DNA of 64,000 bases from Lineus longissimus (Eukaryota > Nemertea > Pilidiophora > Heteronemertea > Lineidae), in the NCBI RefSeq assembly GCF_910592395.1, contig NC_088318.1, forward strand, positions 11,780,349 through 11,844,348. Direction: 5' to 3'. The notes under the pieces are model-generated. The model saw only the letters and a program-made list of their open reading frames with translations. It had not been told where the DNA came from and did no database searches. The position numbers and the translations under genes are program-made. Positions 12,101-44,651 of the stretch are shown here, piece by piece (position 1 is the first letter of the stretch; each line of letters starts with the position of its first letter).

Positions 12101-15100
12101 CTGTCTGCCTACCTTGATGATAAACCGAACTTGCTCAGGTTGTCGGTCCAACATTTCAGAGGTGTACCTCGTCAGAATGGCTCTCCCTTCGAGGACACTA
12201 CGAATCATGTTGGATGTATAAACTTGGAAATATAACTCATCAGATCTGGAGTAGAAAGATAAAGGACCATAAAGATCAGCCAGACTTTGTTGTCAAATTC
12301 AAACAAGGTTAACTGGACTTTCAGCTTTGAGAACATTTCACATTTTACAGCTTTTTCTCAAGGTTTCAATGATAACATTTTAAAATATTTTACCAGCTTT
12401 GAGAGGAGTACTAATTCATTGACAGAGATGTAAACTTATATTATATGAAAGACGTTTGTGTGATAAAAACGGCTGAATTAGAACAATCTGAATTTAAGGA
12501 CTTAAGCACACCCACCTTGCTAGTTTTTGTACATCGTCTAACAAGCTGTTCCTATAAGAGATTGTCAGTTCTCGCTTTGAGTTATCATCGACTAAGATTT
12601 CCACCAAATTCTGGAAAAAAGTTATCCAACTCAGATATATATCACGGTAGAACCTATATACCTAAGGACACCCCGACAACTGTCCTTAATTCAAAGGTGT
12701 CCTGATAACAGAGGACAAATTCAATTGAAACAAACCAATTTGGGACAAAGTGCAGTGTCCTTGAGGGAGTCTGCTTAAAATGATAACTGATGATACTCAT
12801 TTTCCGCATCAAAAGCTACGAACCTTAAAGTTATCATTTTTGGATGCCTCGGCCTTTTCCAGTAGTGATACCAGCTGTCTTTCCTCGGAGACGCCCTTGA
12901 GACTGCTGCAAGCATGCAGGTAACCCCTCAATCTCTTCTGGTCTATCATGACATAGGTAGAAGTAAGCACCTGCAAAATCAGCAACAAAATCAGATTCAT
13001 GATAAATAGTAGAACCTCTCTATTAAGGACACCATTGGGACTGACCAATGCTGTCCTCATTAGGGAGGTGTCCTGATTACAGAGGACAAACTGTATAGAA
13101 ACAATCCATTTGGAACCAAAATCACTGTCCCTAACAGAGAGGGTGTCCTGCTAAGAGAGGTGTCTGCTTGGGGAGGTTCCACTGTATATGTAACACTAAG
13201 TGGGTTTCAAAGTACATCTACAAAATCAAAATCAAAACCTTACATTATATCTGTAACTTTCTTCACTTATGAATGAAAGAAACTTGAGAATTTTGTAAAT
13301 CAAAAAGTCCCACCACATATTTCAAGAGAGTACCATGATTCACTTACCTCTGTGGACAACTGATTCGACATGTTGAACAGCTCACTTGCTCTCTCATAAT
13401 TTTCTCGGTAGAAATACCAGCAGGCCAATTCGTATGATAGCTGTAAATAGAAGAGACGTTCACAACCTATCTTAAAGGGACAAATAGGGCGTGGAGATCA
13501 GATTACCATATGGTGTAACCGTAGACCAGTAATTTCAATGCAATCAATGCTCATGTTTAGACACCCAGGTGAAACTCACAAAAATATTACACTTGCAAAA
13601 ATAAAGGGTTTACAGTATCAACAGACCTGTGCTAAGTATTCTTTGCTGGCGATCCTCACTCCCTGGTCCCAATGATTCTCCAATACCTCCGATTCCTCGG
13701 TCAGACTGCCGATGCTAGCCATAGAGGGCATCATCACATCGCGCTTCACCAGCAGACACTTCTCAAGCACTTCGGCGGAGTCTTCTGCTTGGTCGCGAGC
13801 CTGGAAGAAAATGTTAAATTGTATATTGTCAAACTTTGTCTCCATTGATGCACCGTATGACCATGTGTCCAGTTTATCGGTGTCCCAATCACACCCCAAA
13901 ATTTCGGCTAAAGGATCTCAGGTTTTGGTCTGCATTTTAGTTCCACCCGCTAGGTCTTGATTTTAAAACAGAGACATGCCAATCCTTAACCCCAGGCTTT
14001 GGAGAGACCAAATGATACTTACAATCTTTACTGTGGCATCATTAGCTGCTTGTGGTACTATTATATCCGTCAGACCGGGACTGGAAGAGTAGTTGAGATA
14101 TGTGAACAACATGAACTTAAAATTTGGGACAACACTTTATTGCTCTACCGCCAAAAAACACATCACTCCGTGAATACCACTAGTTGGCACAATAAACTTA
14201 TTCAAGGACAAATACTGAAGAAGTGATTTGGTGAAAATACTCACACAGTGATATTAATGCGAGAAGGCTTGGTAGGATAGCTGTCTTTAATCACTGCCCT
14301 GATGCACCACCGGTGGTAGAGTTGTATGGCAAATAAGATGTGATCAGGAAGGGCGGAGATGTCGTCAACTGAGTATCCACGGAAGGCGTTGGGTTCTATG
14401 ACCGTGTCGCCACTCTGGGTGAGACGGACCATCTCAACGAGGATGTTGAATACTATCACAGCAGGAAGACTGAAAATATGAAGCAAAATTGATCAGACAC
14501 AAGTCACCAAGGGATGGGACAGTGCTCAGAGCAAAACATTTATCAATAAATCCCCCTTATAGAACGTCTCATCCCAGATCCCTTGATTACATTCAGAAGA
14601 TGAATTCAAGCTCTGAGGACAGTGGCCCTGTGAACACCACAAATCCAGCTTCGGTGACTGGGTTCGTTCCTTGACAATATGTCAAAATAGTTGGGTTACA
14701 GCCCAGCTGACACTGCATGCACATACTTTTTGTCAAGACTGTTCAAATTCCAGTTCAAGAATGCCGCGGACTTGAGAGCAAGTAATTTCAGGGCCTGGAC
14801 CTTCTTGTTCTCAACCCTGACAGGCAGTAGTGGTTCTGAAAACAAAAACAAATGGATAAATAATCTAATCTATTACACATTGGTCTTATCCTGGATTTTA
14901 GTTGCGACTTTGTCTTCAAGAAGACTGATCAGGGATGAACATTTTCAAACATGACCGAATCTCCCTGTTTGCAACAAAGTGCGAGTGATCATAAGGATGA
15001 TTTTGAGCTGTCATCAGTTTTCATCACAACCATGACAACAGGCTTATTCAGTTTTTGAGCAGGCCTATAGTAAAACTGATAGATGGCAACATCCTTTGGT

Positions 15101-15887
15101 TACCTACTGCCACGAGGAGAGCTGTGGGATTCGAACCAGGGGCCTCTTGTCTGCCTGAGCTGAGAGACTGAGCCACTAGACCACAGCAGTTCCAATACAT
15201 ACCTTGTCCATCCTCTTGCATGGGTTCCGGAGCGACAGGGGGACGACTGGCTTGAGTGGCTGAGAACTCGGCATGGTGGAGGAACTGGCAGATGAGGGTT
15301 GTCGCCGACGGGTCTGAAATAAACAGGAGGAATAAGTTGATTGAGACGTCATTTATATCAGCAGTTGCCATTGTCTTGTCATTAGATATTCATACGGGCA
15401 GGAAACAGTACAAATATCACTGCGCCATCTGCAGGGATCCCTGATACCCAATCGAGATTGGTTACCCGGGCCATCTGCCTAGGGGCAGGGCTAGGGTATC
15501 GTGTCATCAGACATACACGGCACGGCAGGATGTCCGGATCAGGACGATCGGTCATCAGTGACTGACAGTACTGTAAGCTGCAAGTCATATATTATCATAT
15601 CTACCAGGCCATGGTCAGCATGCATTGGCCCCCCTATCAAAAAACATCACACCAATTGGAAAAAGCAATTTCTCCACGGGACAAAAACTTTCATCAACAC
15701 TAACAACCTTCTTCACTACAGTACAAATGTACACATAATATGTGTGTAAACATTGTATCCAACTACCTGCATTATCCTGCGATAGATGCTTCTGTAGGAG
15801 CTCTGGATCCAGTAGGAATTCGAACCATGACACCTTAGTCGGGGTACTAGGCCTACCCCGTGCTACTTTGAAATCAAATTCCGACAT
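5825..15887 (-). CDS. INTS8: Integrator complex subunit 8
   Basis: Subunit of the nuclear Integrator complex, which cleaves snRNA and attenuated mRNA transcripts at RNA polymerase II; INTS8 recruits the PP2A phosphatase module. Exons (5' to 3' on the minus strand): 15887-15767, 15313-15203, 14835-14727, 14469-14245, 14080-14023, 13800-13627, 13440-13348, 12970-12824, 12610-12516, 12245-12113, 11694-11630, 11433-11270, 10837-10704, 10319-10200, 9790-9388, 8076-7946, 7697-7454, 7171-7017, 6773-6635, 6089-6046, 5941-5825. They sum to 2982 nt, 993 residues, against 995 in human. The WFEF motif, known in human INTS8 to be needed for PP2A binding, is at residues 21-24. Helical-repeat segments match the family, e.g. 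LKLLALKSAAFLNWNL, ADTCKELPNIKNARQPGKTLWE, NHAWLRTQADICF and the C terminus QRFLRAMAKQYL. The donor after 6635 (GTATCC) is weak but gives the right frame. Introns hold a SINE, MITE copies and a long tandem element. Confidence 0.96.
6838..6905 (+). repeat. Weak tRNA-like (SINE) remnant
   Basis: Contains an A-box-like tggtaaaggcg at about 6847 and a poor B-box-like gaagattcaaggc near 6881, inside an INTS8 intron. It does not fold convincingly as a tRNA and has no terminator, so a decayed tRNA-derived SINE is the likeliest reading. Confidence 0.3.
8203..9235. repeat. Tandem-repeat element with GACGAC microsatellite and terminal hairpin (INTS8 intron)
   Basis: About 1 kb inside the intron 8077-9387. 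Three degenerate units of about 300-315 bp begin at roughly 8206, 8521 and 8825; each starts with ggccaatttac and gacctctgtgacc and ends near gaaacgtgcc. The last unit is more divergent. A (GAC)n/(ACG)n microsatellite follows (9117-9182), then a perfect 11-bp hairpin (9207-9217 with 9222-9232, loop of 4). A core of tandem repeats, a microsatellite and a terminal hairpin together resemble the non-autonomous pearl/Helentron-like elements described from bivalves. No transposase is present. The class is inferred. Confidence 0.75.
10348..10419. repeat. 36-bp direct tandem duplication
   Basis: Two near-identical 36-bp copies beginning ttcatttctcagtaaaa at 10348 and 10384, with a third partial end (tatctaagtg) after them. 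It lies in an INTS8 intron just upstream of the acceptor for exon 10319-10200 and is a simple local duplication. Confidence 0.7.
12640..12780. mobile_element. TA-type MITE copy, decayed
   Basis: Matches the repeated family of the window (ggtagaacct...ccttaa...gtgtcctgataacagagg...accaatttggga...gtgtccttgagggag). The right end is eroded. It sits in an INTS8 intron. Confidence 0.6.
13006..13186. mobile_element. TA-type MITE copy, nearly complete
   Basis: Begins tagtagaacctctctatta and ends ggttccactgta, so the ends are short inverted repeats. Internal sequence carries several copies of a ccttaatagagaggtgtcc-like block. It is about 180 bp, in the INTS8 intron between exons 13348 and 12970. The TIR form CAGTRGAACCTC and flanking TA suggest a non-autonomous Tc1/mariner-type element (inference). 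Confidence 0.75.
15095..15200 (-). repeat. tRNA-derived SINE-like element
   Basis: On the minus strand a pol III A box (TGGTCTAGTGG, 15183-15173) and a good B box (GGTTCGAATCC, 15137-15127) are spaced as in a tRNA. The arms do not pair as a functional tRNA and there is no T-run terminator at the 3' end. It lies directly downstream of INTS8 exon 2. Confidence 0.6.
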
Positions 15888-17000
15888 AATCTCTAAAATA
15901 TAGATGAAATGAAAAACTCATCTCTCGAGTTCAAGTAAACTTTTATAGATGGCGCCACTGGAGGGTAGTAGAAATAATTAAAGCTGAACTGCACAGAATA
16001 TGTGCTGATACTCTCATCTCACATGTTGGGGGAGGGGAGGGTCATGGCACCTAATTTTCAAGTCACTTCACTAAGTAAGGTTGGGTTAAAAGTCATTTAG
16101 GGTTTTCAATAGCTGGCTGAAAGTTCAGGGACCTAGCTACCAGAGACAGCCTCGTCTTTGTCGCAGTCCTCTCCTCAATCTTGCCCTCACTGAATCAACT
16201 ACAGCAACCTCTCTTGGCAGATTCTTCTCTTAACAGGATGCCCTTTATACTAGGAACAGTGATTTTGGTATTTTATAATGGGTTTCTATGCAACTGAACC
16301 TCTGTATTCAAGACAACTCCCAGCACTTCTCAGTTGAAGTCCTTACATTGGTTCTACTGAACATGACTTGCCAAACACATGAAATAAACACAAGTTATTG
16401 CTATGAAAACTCTTTATTCACAACATGGATAATGAACCACAAATACTTGAAACTAAGATTAAGCATTCATGTTACATTTCAAGAAATCTTCAAGCTTGCC
16501 TTGAACTGGTCTAACTCGAATGTATATATCTTATACTTTATACTTATCTTTGTTGTTTACGTTGAAAGTAGGTTCTCATAAACATAGCAAATATGGACGG
16601 AATTGATCAAAATCTCCCTCTGCACTGTCAACTATAACAATGACACTTCTTTAAATCCATCCTTGAACACCATAAATGTCTAGTTCTATACAGCGAGAAA
16701 CGGTACATTCCACAGGCTTCATGGTCAGTTATAATTGCCAAGCCCATAACTTACGTCGAAATTAATCCAACGCCTGTGTAGACCACGCAGTTTCCAGTGT
16801 TCGCCGATGAATTCAGCTGAAATGATGCCATTTTACTCCACAATTTTCCATTCTGAACTAAATCCAGATATTTGCACAAAAAACAAAGAAACCAGAGCTG
16901 TGCATTAAGAACGTCCAAAGGCAGTCCAAGTTCCTACTTAAAAACACACAATATTCAGTTTAAAAGTTCTAACAGAACAAGCACCAGTTCCTGCCGTTCA
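15888..17000. other. Intergenic region between TTLL9 (3' end) and INTS8 (5' end)
   Basis: Both genes are on the minus strand, so this holds the INTS8 promoter and 5' UTR (just above 15887) and the TTLL9 3' UTR. A reverse-strand AATAAA at 16413-16418 is a candidate TTLL9 poly(A) signal. A candidate core promoter was not recognised. No other gene is seen. Confidence 0.5.
16413..16418 (-). terminator. Poly(A) signal, TTLL9 gene
   Basis: Reverse-strand AATAAA about 580 nt after the TTLL9 stop codon, in AT-rich sequence and before the INTS8 start region. Not confirmed by a transcript end. Confidence 0.4.
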
Positions 17001-21909
<4,909 letters not shown>

Positions 21910-21921
21910 GTAGCCCGGAAC

Positions 21922-22704
21922 CTGAAAGTAAAATGGAAAGATGTCAGTGTCAAATCGACTCCCACGCTCTGTCAGTGTCAGACAAGCTGTCTCAGTGTCA
22001 GAATCCAGAAACTCACGCTGTCAATGTGAATGTCAGACACAAACGCTCTCAGTGTCACTGTCAGATACAGTACACACGCCGACAGTGTCACTGTCAGACA
22101 CACATGACATGACAGACATCTGACATAGTGCCAAGTCAATTGCAATCAGTCAATTCTCAATGTCATATTTTTTTCATATTTTTATATTTTAGTATTTTAC
22201 ACAAAAAACATGATTTTGATACCTTTGTATTCTTGGCCATGGTATGTCATTGATTTTTCTATGTTCTGTGTGTTTTACTATTTTGGTTTATTGACGGGTG
22301 AATCAAAATTAGCTTCTCTTGAGGTCGGAAATAGGCATTTTCTTATGTTAAATGATGACAAGTATGTTTTGGGACACACTGTACAGGTTGCCATACAGCC
22401 GGCCAGTGTTTCCCCAATATTGGCCTCTGTCTCAACTGCGCGGTAATAGCGGATTAATTTTTAGCTCTTTCACTATTTTTACTTATATAGTTCTTATAAA
22501 TATAGCATAATGTTATTACAATGAAGTTTTTAGCTATAAAATTAACCATAAAAGTGAAATATATATTAATATTACTTCGTAGTTATTATATTTTGATAGA
22601 AGCTTGAGCAAAACTGTATTTTAATAATATTTGTAGATGCCATTGGTAAACAGAGGCCAAATGCAATTGGCAGTGATTTGGAGAATGCTGAGAGTATAAA
22701 CAAC
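21922..22704. promoter_or_regulatory. Candidate bidirectional TTLL9/MORN1 promoter region
   Basis: The start codons of TTLL9 (minus, 21909) and MORN1 (plus, 22705) point away from each other and are 795 bp apart. The interval contains a degenerate tandem repeat (21942-22126), AT-rich sequence, and a half X-box-like gttgccat at 22387. A TTLL9 5' non-coding exon should also lie here. Shared control by ciliogenic RFX factors would be expected for this gene pair but no perfect X-box is seen here. Confidence 0.5.
21942..22126. repeat. Degenerate short tandem repeat, cactgtcaga core
   Basis: Around 185 bp built from variants of cagtgtcagac / cactgtcagaca, e.g. at 21942, 21975, 21990, 22047 and 22085. 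It lies in the space between divergent TTLL9 and MORN1, directly upstream of the TTLL9 start exon. Confidence 0.7.
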
Positions 22705-38158
<15,454 letters not shown>

Positions 38159-39750
38159 GAAGGAAGAGTAAATGAAACCTATATTGGACAAAGTGTCCCT
38201 CATTGACAACACATGAATGGTACCTGCTACTGACCCACCCACCCCCTCCCAGCAAGACTGCTTCTAATGTTAGTTGCCCAGATTCTTACCCCTGATCATG
38301 CCTTTCTTCATCATGGTAGCTATCCTTGCAGTTTTATGTTAGGCCGACTATACAGCTGGGGCTTGCGAAGCAAGTCCTGGCAATGTAGCTTAAAGGGAGA
38401 CTTTAGGCAGGAGCACGTTGGGACGAATTAAGTCTTACCAAGTGGCCAATATGTGTATCCACTTTCTAACAGTATATCAGTACAACTCGTGCTTGTCGGA
38501 GGAATATCATTATAACTAAAGTCAAACCAAACCCAGTTCCCTAAGTATGCACACCATTCGAGATTACCAATTTGTCCCCACAGCTCCTGCTTAAACGACA
38601 TGGGCATTTACTTCTTAAATTGTCCTAGATAGACCCCCTCCCTGTCCCTTCTGTATGTGATATAGTGCTTAGTCTAGTAAAACTCATTGGTAGAATCAAG
38701 TGTAGTCCATACTTGGTAGAATATATTAGTATTGTTGTAGTTTTCCCTGGCATCTTTCAGGCTTAGATAGATGCAAGTTGATGCTGCTGCAATATTGGCC
38801 CTAGCTCTATAAGAAAGTGAAAATTTGATGTATAAAGGAGCATAAGAGAGTCAAATTCAGGTACTAAAATCTGGTTGATGAAGGAAGCAAAATCAACTGT
38901 TTAAAAAACAAGCATTTATTGATTTATGTAACATTGTAACATGATAAATCAATTATGTAAAGTTCAACAAATCATTCATATTAATCACGTTTGTGTGATT
39001 TGTATAGTAACGCCATGCATCACAGGCTCTAGTTGTGATGTCACAGGCTAAGGAACACTCTGTATAAGCGCAGCACAAGTCATCAAATGTGCTAAAAGTT
39101 AAAATAAACTGAGTTACAGAGAAAGTTAACTGATAACCAGTCAGTCTTGTTATAAGGCCAACTTTAGAAGCCTTTCAGCATTCCGTCCGAATAATTGTCC
39201 ACTGACTATAAAAGATTCCGTCCACTAAGCATACATGTACGTAAATTGTAATATCGGTGTGTTCAAAGTCAGGAACATGCAGAAGAAATGTATAGTAATT
39301 TTTCAAACAAGAATTGTAATTTTTCAACTTTGCAAATAGTTATTGATTTTTGAAAGAGAATTTGTATTTCCATAATGTGATAAAACGTATGCACATTGTA
39401 CAATATTTTTCAAATGTGGTTCTATGTGATAGAAATATGTTGTTTTTGATAAGCTTGGTTCCTGTCGTGCTGTTCCTGTGGTGAGTATCAGAAGTTTTGA
39501 AAGAGACTGACCACATTAGAGACCATTATCAAGAAGCAACACTTGCTCCTCATTGGAAGAACCAGTCAGAGCAGAAAAATAAAAGCCAGTTTGGCTGTAA
39601 CATGTAGAAAGATTGATTGAGAATCCAGGTGTTGAAACTCAGAACTTTTTTCTCACCATGGTGACGGCCTGGGAGGAATCAAACTGGTTTATCTGTACAG
39701 TTTTTAAGATTGATTAAAACTTATTTGAAACATATGATTGTCAATTCTCT
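38159..39750. other. Convergent region between MORN1 and HSF2BP
   Basis: Tail-to-tail intergenic region of 1.6 kb with the 3' UTRs of both genes. Plus-strand AATAAA-type hexamers near 39104 and 39580 are candidate MORN1 poly(A) signals. No exon, RNA gene or strong repeat is seen. Confidence 0.5.
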
Positions 39751-42700
39751 TCATCTCATATCCCTGCACTGTTCCAACGGTGGAAATTTGAGGACCCTGA
39801 TGTCCGACATCATTTCGATTGTGGCTTGGCTGATCTCTTTGTTTCGATCCGCTGCAAGTTGCTGTACCAATTGGTCAGAAAGCTGAAGAGATGAAATTTT
39901 CGAGTAGTGAACATGAACAATGGTTATTTGGACGCATCTATCTCCTTTTTGCCAAAATTTATTGCGAACGTAGGGCCTCATCGGTCTGCCATCTTCTCCC
40001 TGGAAATGGCGTCCTGGCGTAATTGGCAATCTATGACACACACTACAGACTGATTAGGCTGTGTGTCAAGTGGATACCAAGGAAGTCCCATGTGACGAAA
40101 GTCAGATTTTCTCCTAAAATTTGGACAGACCTATCCCAATACCCACAAGAAAAAGGATACTAAATGCATTGTCGTTCTATTTTAAGCAGTCCAGGAGCAG
40201 ATTCTCAAGTGTTTGAATATCAAGTAGTCTTACCACTTCGTTCACCTCATGGAGGATCTTTGGGTTGCCCTGCTCACAAATGAGAGAATGGATCAACCTG
40301 ATCAACTGGAGGACAATGTCGGAAGCTTTCTCTCCTGGAAGCAGAGAAAAAAGAATTGAAAGTGACATTGTGGTTCATGCCATGCTGCAGACAGTACATG
40401 GGGAAAGAGGGTACCTGTCCTGCTGTCCTGTTATGAAAACATCTTGATTTCAGATGAGAAATTTTGGCCAAGTCCCAATAATACTCATCCTGAATCCATG
40501 TATCTGTAATCATCTTAAAGTGATACTATGATGTGATTTACAACTTTGCAGAAATACGTCCTTTTTTAATTGTTGATCACAAATGTAAGGCTCAAATTTT
40601 CCATTTTTGATTAGATTTATTATAAAATCGCTGAATGTAAACCACCGTGACCGCGAAAATGTTCATGGTTGTGACATCATCAACGAAAACGGCATCGAAG
40701 CAAGCCGTCCGGGCGGGATTAAACCATCAATTTCTAGAAAATGTGCATTTCGATTCGCAAATCTTACCGATTTATGAGAAAGTGACGTAGTCATTTGTCA
40801 AAAACAGCTAAACATTATATGGTGAAATTTGACACGAGTTACCCTTTAAAATACATGTCAGGGCCAAACTTTCCTCAGAAAGTTCTTACCTTGTAGTAGC
40901 CATACGAGTAACCCTATTATGCCAGGGTGATTGATGATGTGTCGACCGCCTTTCTGATTGATGCTCACATTGTACATGCACATCAGGATCAACCTACAAA
41001 AGAAAACATGTTATCTGGTGGATGCCAGGCTGAAATCTGTGAGATTAAAAAATTTTTACTTTTGAAAGCTTGATAGGATACAAGGATTTATCAGGCACAC
41101 ACATTCCTACAACGACATGTATTGCTCTCAAAAGAGATTCTGTGAATTCATCTGCCTTGCAACTCCGAACCGTTGCTCCTGAAAGTTTTTGAATATCCTG
41201 TTTCTCACTATATCTGGAACTTAAAGAGTGCAGTTCAAGTCTACTTGGTCTTAATCTCGTGGAATATCCTAAACTGTGTTACAAATGGTACATTGTGTTG
41301 ATGAAAAATTATAAGGAATCGCTTACTGTTTCATTTTAGTGCACTGTCCCAACTTGAGTTCTGACAAGGCATGCAGAAACGTGTCCATCACCAAGTGGCC
41401 ATTCTGATTTGTCATGAGGAACTCCCTCCCAAAGGCAGATGCAGCAATGTCTGAAACAAGAATACACAATGATAGTGTGTGCAAGGTTTTTGCTTAACTT
41501 TACAGAGCTGTTCATTTAGTATAATCACAATTTCCCCAATATTTTCAGTCCTCCTCCTGGGTGACTCTTGTACGCATGCATACGCTTAGAGCCCAGACTC
41601 CAACCTGCACACGTACACAAAGATAACGTCTGTTGATACTGGTGTTAGTAGCTATTGATAGTTTTGATGTTGTCCAGTGCTGCATATAATGAAACGAAAT
41701 GAAAGTTGCCATCAACTTAAGGAATCAAACACAGAAGAAGAAGATTCTTCTGACTTGTGATTGTTCCACACAACGCAAGGATGAACTGAGTTTCTTCGGA
41801 ATCTGTATCTTCCTCTGGGTTGTCATAAGTCTGCAGGAAGCTGTTCAGCGTGGTTGAGACCAAAGACAAAAAGTCGTCCACTTTTGTCTGAAAGAACAAG
41901 ATAAAACTTGTCTATCCAAACCTTAGGTAAAGTGGCGGCTGGTCACTGACAATGACCGATACACTAAACCTTAGTCAGTGCATTCTGTCCATGACAAACT
42001 GCAACTGCAACTGTACGAACTCTGGAACCACTATCAAGAACAACCTTGGTCCAGACAAATGTTACTTGGTCAGATTCAATAATTATGCAATGAATTTGTG
42101 TGTCCATTAAGAGGTGTCCTTAAGTTTGTCCATATACCGAGAGGCATTCTGGAGATATCTTTGCTAAGTAAAGTAACCAAGTTTGTGAATTACTCTTACA
42201 AAATCAGTGGTTTCGTGTCAACGCATTTGACAGACACCACTGAAAAACCACTGAAATAAAGAATACAATGATGTGGTTCGAAGTGGGGACGTATCATGGA
42301 CCCGAACTTACACCTCCAATGATGGCCTCAATGCTCTCCTCACACCGAGACACCCTCCACAGAAGAGTACACGACGATGCGCCCAGGTGGACCAAGTAGT
42401 CCGACTGGAGCTGAAGTTGTTGGCTAACCTCCTGGATTTCACATTTCAGATGGATGTTTTCCTGAAAATATTTATTGATAGTCAGAAATTTTTTGGTGGA
42501 CTGTCGTTATCAAACCTGAGTCCTCCATCAGCAAGATAAACTTTATTGAATTCATCAATACCAGTATTTTTTTATAGATTTTTTTGTCTTGGCCTTTACT
42601 AGGAACTCTCGGCAGGTGACCACTTGAGCTGACAAAAAGGAGGAAATGAGAACAATGAACCATCGTCATTGTGTGATCAAGGAACATCACACATCACGCA

Positions 42701-44651
42701 CAGACAGCCAGGAGTTGCTAGAGGGTAAAAATGCCACTTTCCCTCCATCTTTCATTCTGGCTCACCATCGGATTTACATCTCCATAAATACAACATGACA
42801 CGGTACCCCAGTTCGACCCATCCTCGAAAAACCAGAGTGAGTCGTATTCTCCTCCCCTCACACATGTTACATCACTTGGTCGTTAAGTGCTGAGTGTTGG
42901 CCTCAAGTTTAGGATGAGTTAGACTGGGCGCCATCTCTAAGAAAGATCTAAACTTCTGCCAAAAACGTTTTTCCACATCAAATTTACCTCTTTCTCCTTC
43001 ATGTATTCACTTGACAGATTATCAACTTTGGTTTGCCAGTGGGAAATCTCTCCTTGGATGTCTTCAATGTGTTTCTTGGACTGCTCCAGTGCTGAAAGAA
43101 ACAAACTTTTATGATGATTTTGCCTCGTTATTGACTGCATTGTGGCCTTACATCCCATGAAAGATGATGAGCCATATGGATGTACGGTGGAACCTCCCTT
43201 TGAGGACACTTCAGTAAGTTGGACAGACACTCTATAAAGGAATCTGCTTCTTGTCCAGACAGGCAGAAGAGATAATTTCTATGCAATTTTACATATGTAC
43301 ATGTACATGTATTCAAGACTCCTCACTATAAAAAACAGCAACTCTCAGTCCCAAGGGTGTCCTTAATAAAGAGGGTCAAGTCGGGCTACCTACCCTGTGT
43401 AAGTTCAGTGATCTTTGCTGAAGCTACCGCCCGACACTCCAATGTCACTTTGCACAAAGTTCTACAGTGTTGCTTTAATTGCTCACTCTCTCGAAGCAGT
43501 TTTCCAAATTCCTCTCTTGAAACAATTACATAATCTTGGGTCTCCTAACCAAATGAAGAATAAGAATTGAGGGTTGACCAAGCACCACCATTTTGCCTAG
43601 AACTTGAAATTCTAAAGCAACTTGAATTTTCAAAATGAAGTGAATGGCCAATTTCAAGGGTGGAAGTCAGTTCTTTTCTTTTCCAGAGAACAGACTTGCA
43701 CCTTTGAAATAGGAGGAGTTTTTATAGGAGTTCTAATTGCTTTAGGATTTCTAGATCCAGCATAAACCGTGGTGTCTATGGTCAACCCTCAAATATTTAA
43801 GAGGGAATTCAGAAATTTAGATCATTCCTGAGGACAATTTCTCACTAAAGGGGACTTCTTGATCATCTCATCTTGACCCCGAAGACTCTGACGTCACTAG
43901 GCCATCGCTCGTGCGGAATTATGGGCTGGTCTAAAACTCTCGGAGTTGGAATGAGGCATTATATCCTGGATCAGCTTCAAGGAAAGGCTTACCTGTAATG
44001 TTTCTAATGTACATGCATTTTTGACATCTGTCCAGTCTTTGATGATGTCTTTAAAATTCGTCTTCACTTCCCCAACCAAAGAACTCTGGAAAATCAAAAG
44101 AGTAGACCTAGTTATGTATATACAATGTTTGTCATTAACAGGGCCTGCATGGCAAGGGTTGGATCCCGGGGAGAACACAGGATTGAATTTCTTGATGAAC
44201 TGGGGTAGCTTTGAAGGATGGTTCTTCACAAGTTTGAGGCTTCAATATTACAGTGAATAAGTTTGAGCCTCAATAGGAGTAAAATTAATGAGGAGGGTTC
44301 TGTCAGATGAGACTAGCCATGGCCCCTGCCCCTGGTACCGGAGTGTCTATGGATGGCATGCCAGGGCAAGTAAAAGGTCCCAATTTACATATCCCGGTGG
44401 AGTAACGTTTTTTCCTCCTGACAATTAGGGGGACACTTTTTGCTCAAGAGGCAAATTTAGCCGGCAAAGGCAAAGTCGAAGACAAGTTTAGTTCTTTACT
44501 ACCGGCCTGCTAACTGGCATTATTTCAGTCATTACAACAATGACAACCACAGTGGACAATAATTGTTTTTAAGTGATTATTTAGGCATATAAGTATGCTG
44601 AACAACGTCATTCACCAATTGTTCAAAATAATCGCCAGAATCGTGTGGCAT
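39751..44651 (-). CDS. HSF2BP: Heat shock factor 2-binding protein (MEILB2)
   Basis: Meiotic recombination factor that binds BRCA2 and helps load recombinases at double-strand breaks. Exons: 44651-44616, 44085-43993, 43544-43394, 43091-42988, 42461-42312, 41887-41755, 41450-41327, 40993-40890, 40334-40234, 39882-39751; 1128 nt, 375 residues (human 334). The N-terminal third (exons 2-5) is coiled-coil (LLRESEQLKQHC, SKKHIEDIQGEISHWQTKVD). The C-terminal armadillo-like domain carries SEETQFILALCGTIT, NIAASAFGREFL, LGQCTKMK, MYNVSINQKGG and ATIEMMSDIRVL, which line up in order with human HSF2BP. Exon 1 (MPHDSGDYFEQL) is the least certain: its donor GTGAAT is weak, but the phase fits. The donor ACAA|GTCAG at 41755 gives the expected T-N-I-A junction. 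Confidence 0.93.
43181..43370. mobile_element. TA-type MITE copy, rearranged
   Basis: Starts ggtggaacctccctttgagg (close to the family terminus in reverse) and near the other end has gtgtccttaataaagagg. Middle sequence is unlike the other copies. In an HSF2BP intron. Confidence 0.5.
44320..44480. repeat. Dispersed repeat sharing the SINE tail block
   Basis: Contains ctggtaccggagtg and tgccagggcaagtaaaaggt, which match in reverse orientation the segment at 24145-24185 in a MORN1 intron and, in part, the end of the SINE at 21690-21720. In HSF2BP intron 1. Confidence 0.5.

Noticed and set aside
15127-15183. Possible tRNA gene
   Set aside because: A and B boxes are present but the acceptor and anticodon arms do not pair and no oligo-T terminator follows. 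A SINE head is the better reading. The same holds for 21541, 56036 and 59207.
40514-40855. Possible second TTAA-bounded element in an HSF2BP intron
   Set aside because: Both ends contain ttaaag and a loosely similar gtaact/gatact, but the inverted match is too poor to call an element.
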